From NCBI RefSeq assembly GCF_000280905.1, contig NZ_ALAP01000065.1, positions 1 through 47,419 on the forward strand: a stretch of 47,419 nt of DNA. The letters are read 5' to 3'. The translations under genes were made by a program, and so were the position numbers. This stretch comes from Streptomyces sp. AA1529. Lineage in GTDB: Bacteria > Actinomycetota > Actinomycetes > Streptomycetales > Streptomycetaceae. Positions 41,104-47,419 of the stretch are shown one piece after another (the first letter of the stretch is position 1; the number at the start of each line of letters is the position of its first letter). The notes under the pieces were generated by a model that did no database searches, was not told where the DNA came from, and saw nothing but the letters and a program-made list of their open reading frames with translations.

Positions 41104-41995
41104 GGACATCTCCAGTACGGCCCTCCGGGTGCTGCGGCAGGTCGCCGAGTCCGGGAGCTTCACCGCGGCTGCCTCCCTGCTCGGCTACACCCAGTCGGCG
41201 GTGTCCCGGCAGGCCGCCGCCCTCGAACGGAGCGCGGGCGCCACGTTGTTCGAGCGCCGCCCCGACGGGGTGCGGCTCACACCCGCCGGGTTGACCCTGC
41301 TGCGGCACGCGCGCACGATCCTCGATTCCGTCGCGGCGGCCGAGCACGAACTGGCCGGGCCCGCCGCACGGACCGAACTGGTGCGGCTGGGGGTCTTCCC
41401 CGCGGCCGGGGCGGTGATCCTGCCGGAAGTGCTCTCGCGGCTCGCGGCGACCGGATCCCACCTGGCGGTGACGACCCGCGAGGGCACCACGCCCGGGCTG
41501 ATCCGGGCTCTGCGGGCGGGCTCGGTCGATGTCGCCCTGCTGACCTCGCGCCCGCCGCACCGGCCCTCGGACGGCGAGTCCCCCAGGCTGCACATCGAAC
41601 CGGTCGAGGAGACCGAACTGCTCGTGGGTGTGCCGGGGACCGGCTCGTTCGCCGGCCGCACCGCGGTGCACGTGGACGAGCTGCTCGACGCTCCCTGGAT
41701 CGCCACCCCGTCGTCGGGCGAGGAGCCCCTGCTCGGCGTCTGGCCCGGGTTGCCCGGGCGGCCGCGTATCGTCCACACCACGGGCGACTGGCTGACGAAA
41801 CTGCAGCTGGTCGGCGGCGGTTTCGGCGTGACGACGGTGCCCTCCCGCATGTCGCCGCTGCTGCCGCAGGGCGTGAGTCCGCTGCGGGTGGAGGGAGCGC
41901 CCGCCGAGGTCCGCCGGATCCTCCTGGCGCGGCTGCCCGGCAGGCCCTCGCCCGGGGTCGCGGCCGTCATCGACGCGGTCACCTCGACGGCCTGA
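41102..41995 (+). CDS. LysR-family transcriptional regulator
   Basis: 297 residues. HTH region DISSTALRVLRQVAESGSFTAAASLLGYTQSAVSRQAAALERSAGATLFERR is canonical, followed by the two-lobed effector domain (LVRLGVFPAAGAVILPEVL, GSVDVALLTS, GGGFGVTTVPSRM). The ATG at 41102 gives a standard start; a longer ATG at 41045 is unlikely because it would span the operators. Divergent from the MDR dehydrogenase. Confidence 0.93.
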   Translation: MDISSTALRVLRQVAESGSFTAAASLLGYTQSAVSRQAAALERSAGATLFERRPDGVRLTPAGLTLLRHARTILDSVAAAEHELAGPAARTELVRLGVFPAAGAVILPEVLSRLAATGSHLAVTTREGTTPGLIRALRAGSVDVALLTSRPPHRPSDGESPRLHIEPVEETELLVGVPGTGSFAGRTAVHVDELLDAPWIATPSSGEEPLLGVWPGLPGRPRIVHTTGDWLTKLQLVGGGFGVTTVPSRMSPLLPQGVSPLRVEGAPAEVRRILLARLPGRPSPGVAAVIDAVTSTA

Positions 41996-42006
41996 CACAT
42001 CGGGGC

Positions 42007-42031
42007 GCCGCTCGCCGCTCGCCGCTCGCCG
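42007..42031 (+). repeat. Short 7-bp tandem repeat
   Basis: Three and a half copies of GCCGCTC just after the LysR stop codon; non-coding. Confidence 0.7.
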
Positions 42032-42036
42032 TGCGT

Positions 42037-42100
42037 CGGCGGTCCGGACCGCCGAGGAGTGCGGGTCCTCGGGGGCACTCGCTCCGCATGCGCCCCCGAG
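42037..42100. terminator. Double hairpin terminator after LysR gene
   Basis: An 18-bp perfect palindrome (42037-42054) is followed by a second stem CTCGGGGGC/GCCCCCGAG (42068-42076 and 42092-42100). Located between convergent LysR and the small minus-strand gene. Confidence 0.7.
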
Positions 42101-42130
42101 GGGGAGGGGTGCGCTGTCCCCGACGGCAGG

Positions 42131-42331
42131 TCAGCGGACGCCGTGCCGGTGCGGCGGAGTCCGCCGGGCCGGCTGTGGGGCGAGCGGCGCGGCGGCGTCC
42201 CCGGTGCGGCCCGGGCCGCCGCGGCCGGCCCGGTCGGGAAGCGGCAGTCCGTGCCGGATCGCGTGGCCGGTGTCGATCCCGGTGGCGATGTCGCGTGCGA
42301 GGAGCAGGAGTCGGTGCAGTGCCGTGCGCAT
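42131..42331 (-). CDS. Small hypothetical protein
   Basis: 66 residues from an ATG with AAGGAG 6 nt upstream, 31 bp after the EamA stop and in the same direction. The N-terminal half is a conserved-looking amphipathic helix (RTALHRLLLLARDIATGIDTGHAIRHGL), the rest is Pro/Arg-rich. No known domain. The good ribosome site and operon position make it a likely real gene. Confidence 0.55.
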   Translation of the reverse strand: MRTALHRLLLLARDIATGIDTGHAIRHGLPLPDRAGRGGPGRTGDAAAPLAPQPARRTPPHRHGVR

Positions 42332-42361
42332 GGGGTTCTCCTTGCCGTCGGAGGGGAGGTC

Positions 42362-43300
42362 TCAGAGGGAAGCCGTGGGTTGCCCGTTCGGTGTCGGCGC
42401 CGGAGCGTCGCTCCGGGCGCGGACCGGTGCCGGGGGCGCGGCCCGTCGGCCGCGGTGGACGACGACGACGGCCGCGAGGCAGACGGCCAGACCGAGGGCG
42501 GTCCGCACACCGAAGTGCTCGCCGAACATGATCGCGCCCCAGACCGCGGTGACCGGGGCCATGAGGAACATCAGCGTGTTGACCTTCGTGACGCCGGAGC
42601 GGCGCAGGATGAGCCAGTACAGGCCGTAGCCGCCGAAGGTGGAGAGCACGACCAGCCAGGCGACCGCCTTCCAGAAGGCGGGTTCGGCAGGTGGCGTCGC
42701 CGAGCCCGCTGCCAGGGCCAGGGCGGTGAAGATGACCGCGCTGGTGGCGCAGTGCACGGCCAGCGGCACCTCGGGGGAGATGTCCGTACGGGAGCGGCCC
42801 TCCAGGAAGGTGGCCGCCACCAGCGACAGCATGCCGAGGAACGGTATGAGATAGGCCCACCAGGCCACCTCGGCGGCCGTGGCGGCGTCGGCGGTGGTGA
42901 CGATCACGACCCCGGCGAGTCCCAGCCCCAGCCCCAGCCACTGCCGGCGGGAGACGTACTGGCGCAGCAGCGGCCCCGCCAGTGCTCCGGCGACCAGGGG
43001 CTGCACACCGTCGATCAGGGCGGTGGTGCCACTGGAGACGCCCAGTTGGATCGCCCAGAAGACGGTGAGCAGATAGCCGCTCTGGGAGAGCGTGCCGATC
43101 AGTGCCTGGCGGAGGAGGACCCGCGGCGGGACACCCCGCCAGGAGGCCCGTGCTGCGGTGGCGGCCAGAAGGGCGAGCGCGAGCGGCAGGAACCGCCACA
43201 TCAGGATCGTCACCGCGGGCGCGCTGCCCGCCCCCAGCTTCGCCCCGATGAACCCGGAGCTCCAGCAGACCACGAAGGCGACGGCTAGCAGGAAGTTCAC
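42362..43300 (-). CDS. EamA-family (DMT) exporter
   Basis: 312 residues with ten predicted helices in two EamA repeats (FVVCWSSGFIGAKLGAG at the N-terminus, FLMAPVTAVWGAIMFGEHFG in the second half). GTG start with GGTGAGGT upstream. Two TetR-type operators overlap its promoter, so it is probably induced by a ligand of a TetR protein; no TetR gene is present next to it. Substrate unknown, amino acid, drug or metabolite. Confidence 0.9.
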   Translation of the reverse strand: MNFLLAVAFVVCWSSGFIGAKLGAGSAPAVTILMWRFLPLALALLAATAARASWRGVPPRVLLRQALIGTLSQSGYLLTVFWAIQLGVSSGTTALIDGVQPLVAGALAGPLLRQYVSRRQWLGLGLGLAGVVIVTTADAATAAEVAWWAYLIPFLGMLSLVAATFLEGRSRTDISPEVPLAVHCATSAVIFTALALAAGSATPPAEPAFWKAVAWLVVLSTFGGYGLYWLILRRSGVTKVNTLMFLMAPVTAVWGAIMFGEHFGVRTALGLAVCLAAVVVVHRGRRAAPPAPVRARSDAPAPTPNGQPTASL

Positions 43301-43320
43301 ACCTCACCCCACTGTTCGAC

Positions 43321-43336
43321 TAAACAGATCGGTTTA
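43321..43336. promoter_or_regulatory. TetR-type operator, site 1
   Basis: TAAACAGATCGGTTTA, 5-bp perfect outer arms (TAAAC/GTTTA). Part of a larger 13-bp inverted repeat with site 2 (GACTAAACAGATC at 43318-43330). Confidence 0.75.
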
Positions 43337-43346
43337 CTCGCCTCAC

Positions 43347-43362
43347 TATACAGATCTGTTTA
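43347..43362. promoter_or_regulatory. TetR-type operator, site 2, overlapping -10 of EamA gene
   Basis: TATACAGATCTGTTTA with a perfect ACAGATCTGT core; same consensus as site 1, 26 bp centre to centre. On the minus strand TATAGT (43345-43350) is a good -10 for the exporter, so binding here would block transcription. Confidence 0.75.
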
Positions 43363-43365
43363 GTC

Positions 43366-43771
43366 TGGGGAAGGGTGAGATCGGCCGAGTCGGCAGGGGC
43401 CCGGCCGTCACCGCAGACTCAGCCCCTCTGCTGCCGCGCGGGCTGCCGGACCGCGCCGGGCCGGAAGCCGCCGGGAACCGCCGCTGGTCGGCCAGGACCC
43501 CTTCCGCGAACAGCCGGCGAGGGGCGAGGAGCGCGGTGAGCACGAGCTTGGGGCCCGGCCCTCTGCCGCCGCCCGAACTGCGGCCCGGGCCCGGCGCCCG
43601 GGCCAGGGACGTCGCCGCCCGGTGCTGGGCGGCGCTGCACGAACGGGCACCCCGCGACTCCCGCGCGGCCGTCCTCCGCGTCTCCGCCGGCATCACCCGC
43701 GGGTCCGCGGAACGGACCCGGCGCTGAGCGCGCCCGGCGGACCCTGCGGCCGGAGCGGCTATGCTCCCGCC
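43366..43771. other. Gap without convincing gene next to TetR operators
   Basis: About 400 bp. I looked for a divergent TetR gene on the plus strand and found none; all frames are Arg/Pro/Ala-rich and lack a TetR HTH. TATGCT (43760-43765) six bases before the GTG of the GNAT gene is a likely leaderless -10. Confidence 0.5.
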
Positions 43772-44302
43772 GTGGACGACATCGCCCCCGGCATACGCAT
43801 CAGGCCCGGAGACCCGGCCGACGCCCCGGCTGTCCTGGACCTGCTCGACGCCGCGGTGGCCTGGATGAACGCCCGCGGCAACACCCAGCAGTGGGGCACG
43901 ACTCCGTACTCCCGCAAGCCCGGCGGAGTGGCGCGGGTGGAGGGGTACCTGAGCGGGAACAGCCCCTGGATCGCCGAGTTGGACGGCGCACCCGCCGGGG
44001 CGCTGGTACTCGACTCCGGCCCCAGCCCGCAACTGCCCGTCGGACCGGCCGGAGAACCAGAGCGGTACGTCCGGCTGCTGGTCTCCGACCGACGGCACGC
44101 CGGCCGGGGCATCGGCGCCGCGCTGCTGGACCATGCCGCCGGAGAGACCCTGCGGGCCGGAGTGCGGTTGCTGCGGGTCGACTGCTGGGCGGGCGGGGGC
44201 GGCGAACTCGTCGCCTTCTACGAACGCAACGGATTCACCTTGGCCGAGCGATTCCTGCACGGGGACTGGCCGGGAGCGGTGCTCGCCCGCCGGGTGGGCT
44301 GA
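43772..44302 (+). CDS. GNAT-family N-acetyltransferase
   Basis: 176 residues. Typical GNAT with acetyl-CoA loop VSDRRHAGRGIGAALLDHA and C-terminal LVAFYERNGFTLAERF; N-terminal IRIRPGDPADAPAVLDLL. GTG start, no ribosome site, but a -10-like TATGCT ends 6 nt upstream, suggesting a leaderless transcript. Substrate unknown. Confidence 0.88.
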   Translation: MDDIAPGIRIRPGDPADAPAVLDLLDAAVAWMNARGNTQQWGTTPYSRKPGGVARVEGYLSGNSPWIAELDGAPAGALVLDSGPSPQLPVGPAGEPERYVRLLVSDRRHAGRGIGAALLDHAAGETLRAGVRLLRVDCWAGGGGELVAFYERNGFTLAERFLHGDWPGAVLARRVG

Positions 44303-44341
44303 GAGGTCCGCCGGGCGGGCCGACAGGGCGGGGCAGGGCCG

Positions 44342-44560
44342 CTGTGCTTCCTGCTCTTCCCCGGGGAACCGCTCACCGCCGTGCGACGGGCCGCCTGCAC
44401 CTCCGGTGACTCCGACTCACTCGCCTGCTTGACCGGCGCCTTCGCCGGCGCGTATCCGGGCGCGGATGCCTGGCCGGACGCCTGGCCGGACGCCTGGACG
44501 GAACGGATCGAGTACGGCGACGAGTTGGTGGGCCTCGGACGTCTCCGGGACGCGGGGTGA
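44342..44560 (+). pseudogene. Remnant of ADP-ribosylglycohydrolase (C-terminal end)
   Basis: The frame LCFLLFPGEPLTAVRRAACTSGDSDSLACLTGAF... ending ...WTERIEYGDELVGLGRL and a stop at 44560 carries the metal-binding GDSDSLA motif and terminal helix of the DraG/ADP-ribosylglycohydrolase family. Only about 70 residues remain; the space upstream is the GNAT gene. It has no plausible start with a ribosome site, so it is a truncated remnant. Confidence 0.7.
44468..44491 (+). repeat. 12-bp tandem repeat in glycohydrolase remnant
   Basis: GCCTGGCCGGAC twice (44468-44479, 44480-44491), followed by a partial third copy; encodes WPDAWPDAW. Consistent with relaxed selection in a dead gene. Confidence 0.7.
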
Positions 44561-44566
44561 ATCCGC

Positions 44567-45247
44567 TCAGGACTGCGGGCCGGGCGGGGGAGGCGGGCCC
44601 GGGTGCGGGTCGAACGGAGGCGGACCCGGGTGGCCCGGGTACGGCTGCGGGCCCGGCATGGTGAGCCGGCGGCGGTGGCGTCCCCGGCGGACCGCGGTGA
44701 CGACGCTGATGGTCACGGCCGAGGCGACCGCGGCGAGGAACAGCCCGATCGCGGCGAGGACGGAGCCCACCGCGGTTCCCACGCGGGGCTCGTCCCCCAG
44801 AGCGAACTCGGTCTGCCGATCCGAGGTGCACGTGAGGGTGTAGTCGCCGCTGCTGCCCGGCTTCACCTCGAAGACGCGCTCCCAGGTGCGGGACCCGCGG
44901 GTGATCCGGAACGTGCTGTCCGGCTGTTCCATGGACCCGGACCGCAGCTGCGGAATCCGGCAGTCGACCCGGCCCCGCCCGGAAACGGAGGCGTAGATCG
45001 CCTTGGTCTCGCCCGCGGTGAACCGGAAGGTCCGCGAACCGCCGCTGGGGAAACTGTGGTCGGTGTCGATCGAGTTCACCGTGTCCCGCACCGTCAGCAC
45101 GACGACGGCGGTACCGCTGGCGGCCAGCACGAGCGCCAGCACCGCGGCGACCACGTACCAGAGGCGGCGGGGCCGCAGCTCCTTCGCCGGGATGTTCCGC
45201 GGCGGGGGGCCGCCGTACGCTGCTCCTCCAGGGTTACCTATAGCCAC
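44567..45247 (-). CDS. Membrane protein with two transmembrane segments and Pro-rich tail
   Basis: 226 residues from a GTG at 45247 (start tentative). A short cytoplasmic N-terminus (GGPPPRNIPAKELRPRRLW) is followed by TM1 (YVVAAVLALVLAASGTAVVVL), an extracytoplasmic beta-rich domain of about 100 residues with cysteines in RVDCRIP and YTLTCTS, TM2 (VGSVLAAIGLFLAAVASAVTISVV), a basic stop (RRGRHRRR), and a Pro/Gly-rich cytoplasmic tail. The family is common in Streptomyces; function unknown. Confidence 0.8.
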   Translation of the reverse strand: MAIGNPGGAAYGGPPPRNIPAKELRPRRLWYVVAAVLALVLAASGTAVVVLTVRDTVNSIDTDHSFPSGGSRTFRFTAGETKAIYASVSGRGRVDCRIPQLRSGSMEQPDSTFRITRGSRTWERVFEVKPGSSGDYTLTCTSDRQTEFALGDEPRVGTAVGSVLAAIGLFLAAVASAVTISVVTAVRRGRHRRRLTMPGPQPYPGHPGPPPFDPHPGPPPPPGPQS

Positions 45248-45395
45248 GGTCCCGCATGGTATCGCCACGGGTGCCGACGCCAGGGGCGGCCGACAGCACC
45301 TCCCCGTGCGCCGCAGCCGCTGTCGGGATCCGCCGCGCGGCCCTCTCCCCGCCGGCCGGAATGGGGCGCGGCCGGCGCCGCGGCGGAAGTGCCGG

Positions 45396-46010
45396 TCAGG
45401 CAGCGGCCCGACGCGGTTGCCGCCGCTCGTCGGCCGTGAGCCCGCGGAGGGTCCACAATCCGTACAGCGCGAGCAGTGGTTTGACGACCAGCCACTCGCC
45501 GGGGCGGTAATCGTCGGCGCGCACGAGCCGCTCGGCGAGGTCGGGGCGCTGCCGCCGCAGATACGCGCGGGCCTTGAGCGCGTGTGCGGGCTGGGAGACG
45601 ATCCTGATGCGGTCGGCGTTCTCCAGCAGCGGGAGCACGTTGGCGATGTTCTCCCACGTGGTGGCGCTCCGTTCCTCAAGGAGCACCCTGCCTTCGAAGC
45701 CGAGCACCGACCGCGCGTAGGCGGCCATCAGCCGGGCCTCCGGCACGCCGCTGCCGACCGGACCCCCGCTGAAGATCAGGCCGGTCCCGCTCTCGGGACC
45801 GGCGCCGAGGGAGCGGATCCCCGCACGCACCCGCCAGCGGTTGACGACGTTGGCCCCGGCCCGCGGGTTCCGGTAGCCCAGCACGACCACAGTCGCGGCA
45901 GCGGCCCCTCCGTCGGGCACGAGAGCGCGGGACCAGCGCCGGTTCAACCACTCGCCCCAGGCCAGGGCGACGGCGGTCCCGGCCAGGGTCAGTCCCGTCC
46001 CGCGCTGCAT
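45396..46010 (-). CDS. YdcF/ElyC/SanA-family (DUF218) protein
   Basis: 204 residues. DUF218 core: VVVLGYRN near the start of the domain, LIFSGGPVGSGVPEARLMAAYA, LLEERSATTWENIANVLPLL and RIRIVSQPAHALKARAYLRR. An N-terminal hydrophobic stretch (LTLAGTAVALAWGEWL) may anchor it to the membrane. Relatives affect envelope integrity; a precise reaction is not known. The ATG is 7 nt after a TAGAGT -10, so the mRNA is probably leaderless. Confidence 0.85.
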   Translation of the reverse strand: MQRGTGLTLAGTAVALAWGEWLNRRWSRALVPDGGAAAATVVVLGYRNPRAGANVVNRWRVRAGIRSLGAGPESGTGLIFSGGPVGSGVPEARLMAAYARSVLGFEGRVLLEERSATTWENIANVLPLLENADRIRIVSQPAHALKARAYLRRQRPDLAERLVRADDYRPGEWLVVKPLLALYGLWTLRGLTADERRQPRRAAA

Positions 46011-46017
46011 CCCAGAG

Positions 46018-46047
46018 ACTCTAGGGTGCCGCCACCCGGAGGGGCAA
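46018..46047 (-). promoter_or_regulatory. Leaderless promoter of DUF218 gene
   Basis: Minus strand: TTGCCC (46042-46047), 18-nt spacer, TAGAGT (46018-46023), then 7 nt to the ATG. Close to the Streptomyces housekeeping consensus. Confidence 0.6.
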
Positions 46048-46051
46048 AGGC

Positions 46052-46318
46052 TCAGTCGCGCAGCAGCCCGCGGCTTCTGCCGGGACTTCGAAGGTTCCTC
46101 CCGAGCGGGCGGAGGAGCCGTATCCAGCCGCCGCCGTGCCCGTCCGCGCGTTCGGCCGGAGGCGGGGCGCGGCAGGGCCGCGGAGCCGTGACCCGAAACG
46201 CCTCGCCCGCGACGGCGGAAGGGGCTGCCGTTCGGCGGGCCTGCCGGGCGAGTCGGTACGCGTCCGCCTCCCGCCGCAGCTCATGCCGGCGGATCCGGTG
46301 CTGCCCTTCGACGTGCAT
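46052..46318 (-). CDS. Small basic hypothetical protein
   Basis: 88 residues from an ATG that lies 6 bp after the MerR-PP2C stop codon region, so likely co-transcribed. The N-terminus HVEGQHRIRRHELRREADAYRLARQARR is a strongly basic helix of a kind seen in small Streptomyces proteins; the remainder is Pro/Arg-rich and may not be real. No domain recognised. Confidence 0.45.
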   Translation of the reverse strand: MHVEGQHRIRRHELRREADAYRLARQARRTAAPSAVAGEAFRVTAPRPCRAPPPAERADGHGGGWIRLLRPLGRNLRSPGRSRGLLRD

Positions 46319-46323
46319 GCCGC

Positions 46324-47415
46324 TCACGACTGCTGCCGCTGTGCCAGGACGTCGGCGACCACGCAGCTCACGTTGTCGGGGCCGCCGGCCTCGTTGGCGA
46401 GAGCGACGAGTTCCCGGACCGCCTCCTCGGGCCGCGGGCTCCGGGCGAGCACTCGGCCGACGTCCGCTTCCGGAACGACGGCTGACAGCCCGTCCGAACA
46501 GAGCAGATACCGGTCTCCCGCCCGGACGTCGTGCAGCCGCAGGTCGGGAAGGACGTCGTCGGCTCCTCGGCCCAGCGCTCGCAGCAGCAGCGACCGTTGC
46601 GGGTGGGAGGCTGCCTCCTCCGGACTGAGCCGTCCCTCGTCGACCATCGACTGCACCACGGTGTGGTCGTGCGTGATCTGGAACAGCTCCCCGCCGCGCA
46701 GGAGGTGGACGCGGGAGTCGCCGATGTGCACGAGCCCCAGTTGCGAGCCGGTCCACAGCATCGCGGTGAGTGTCGTGCCCGCCTCCTCGTCGGGCCGGGC
46801 GCCGGCGCCGGCCGTGCCGCACACGGCCTGCCGGGCACGGTCGACGGCGTCCTCCAGGGCGTTGAGGAGGTCCCCGGCCGGGATGCTGTCGGTCTCCAGG
46901 TACTTCAGCGCGTCGACGGCGGCGGAGCTCGCGGGGGCTCCCGCTGCGCCGAAGCCGTCGGCGACGGCCAGCAGCCGGGATCCGGCATAGGCGGTGTCCT
47001 GGTTGCCCTCGCGGACCAGTCCCGGATCGGAGAGTGCGGCGTAGCGGATTTCCAGGGGGCGGGTGGTCGGAGTCATGGCGGGGTCCTTCCTGGCGAGGCT
47101 GTCGATGAGGAAGGTGGCCAGATCGCGCCGTGCCGCGGTGTCGGCTTCGACCTGCGCCCAGAAGGCGCGGACCTCCCGGGCCGCGGAGCCGGCGTCCAGT
47201 GCGCAGACCCGCTGGATGCGGGCCAGGGGCATCCCCAGCCGCCGGAGCCAGGCGACGAGCCGGGCCCGGTCCAGTTGCTCGGGCGCGTAGTGGCGGTAGC
47301 CGGTCACCGGGTCGACGCGAGCGGGGGTCAGCAGGCCGAGCTCGTCGTAGAGCCGCAGTGCCTTCGGCGACAGCCGGGACGCCTTCGCGAACGCTCCGAT
47401 GGTCAGCAGGCCCAT
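46324..47415 (-). CDS. MerR-type DNA-binding domain fused to PP2C-like Ser/Thr phosphatase
   Basis: 363 residues. Residues 1-110 are a MerR HTH plus dimerisation helix (LTIGAFAKASRLSPKALRLYDELGLLTPARVDPVTGYRHYAPEQL). From about 120 a PP2C/PPM phosphatase follows: LVREGNQDTAYAG, VADGFGAAG (Ala where most have Gly), VHIGDSRVHLLRGG, LLCSDGLSAVV and GGPDNVSCVVADV, giving the acidic metal-binding residues needed for Mn2+/Mg2+-dependent phosphatase activity. It could couple dephosphorylation of a Ser/Thr-kinase substrate to gene control. The start is 4 bp from the window edge, so upstream context is not visible. Confidence 0.9.
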   Translation of the reverse strand: MGLLTIGAFAKASRLSPKALRLYDELGLLTPARVDPVTGYRHYAPEQLDRARLVAWLRRLGMPLARIQRVCALDAGSAAREVRAFWAQVEADTAARRDLATFLIDSLARKDPAMTPTTRPLEIRYAALSDPGLVREGNQDTAYAGSRLLAVADGFGAAGAPASSAAVDALKYLETDSIPAGDLLNALEDAVDRARQAVCGTAGAGARPDEEAGTTLTAMLWTGSQLGLVHIGDSRVHLLRGGELFQITHDHTVVQSMVDEGRLSPEEAASHPQRSLLLRALGRGADDVLPDLRLHDVRAGDRYLLCSDGLSAVVPEADVGRVLARSPRPEEAVRELVALANEAGGPDNVSCVVADVLAQRQQS

Positions 47416-47419
47416 GCCA

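Noticed and set aside
42007..42031. 7-bp tandem repeats considered as a CRISPR-like or regulatory iteron array
   Set aside because: Only 3.5 very short copies with no spacers and located in a terminator region; chance slippage is enough.
43408..43771. Possible decayed TetR or acetyltransferase-linked gene after the TetR operators
   Set aside because: None of the six frames shows an HTH or a continuous protein-like segment.

Overview
The window reads as chromosomal DNA of a Streptomyces-type actinomycete. GC content is very high, codon third positions are GC-saturated, and GTG starts and leaderless promoters are frequent. The content is typical of the genus: a secreted M9 collagenase with a TTA (bldA-type) codon in its signal peptide, a GH19 chitinase behind a DasR-type operator, ROK, LysR, GntR, MarR, Lrp, XRE-cupin and MerR regulators, and many small exporters and acetyltransferases. 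Several eroded genes (chitosanase, PhoX-like phosphatase, ADP-ribosylglycohydrolase, VOC protein, and a large unrecognised protein with two frameshifts) suggest an accessory or chromosome-arm region rather than the conserved core. Nothing looks like a phage, insertion sequence, CRISPR array, rRNA or tRNA.

Layout. 0.1-3.6 kb: ArsB/NhaD-type ion transporter and a catalase. 3.7-9.9 kb: a beta-glucoside (oligosaccharide) uptake locus made of a ROK repressor divergent from a lipoprotein binding protein, two permeases and a GH1 beta-glucosidase; no ATPase is encoded, so a shared MsiK-type ATPase is presumably used. 10-16 kb: a lipoprotein, a decayed gene, a LysR/EamA divergent pair and the collagenase. 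16-20.7 kb: GntR, a small secreted protein, a chitosanase remnant, acylphosphatase, and a MarR/dehydrogenase divergent pair. 21-26.3 kb: P450, Lrp/SMP-30 divergent pair, alpha/beta hydrolase, aldo-keto reductase. 26.4-33.2 kb: GH19 chitinase, a Phd/YefM-DUF6461 fusion, a TOPRIM protein, an XRE-cupin/methyltransferase pair, a DinB-like protein, GNAT and a secreted sphingomyelinase-D-like phospholipase. 33.3-39.6 kb: a compact five-gene RiPP locus. 39.9-47.4 kb: MDR/LysR pair, EamA exporter with twin TetR-type operators, GNAT, small membrane proteins, a YdcF/ElyC-type protein and a MerR-PP2C fusion.

The most interesting unit is the RiPP locus, read right to left: MFS exporter, S9 prolyl-oligopeptidase-like peptidase, a 39-residue precursor peptide, a cobalamin-dependent radical SAM C-methyltransferase with an RRE-like tail, and a DUF5825 protein. 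Genes 1-3 are translationally coupled or abutting, and a strong hairpin follows the precursor. A plausible model is C-methylation of a beta-branched stretch (Val/Ile/Thr) in the peptide, release by the peptidase, which would be expected to cut after proline, and export by the MFS protein. The product cannot be predicted from sequence alone.
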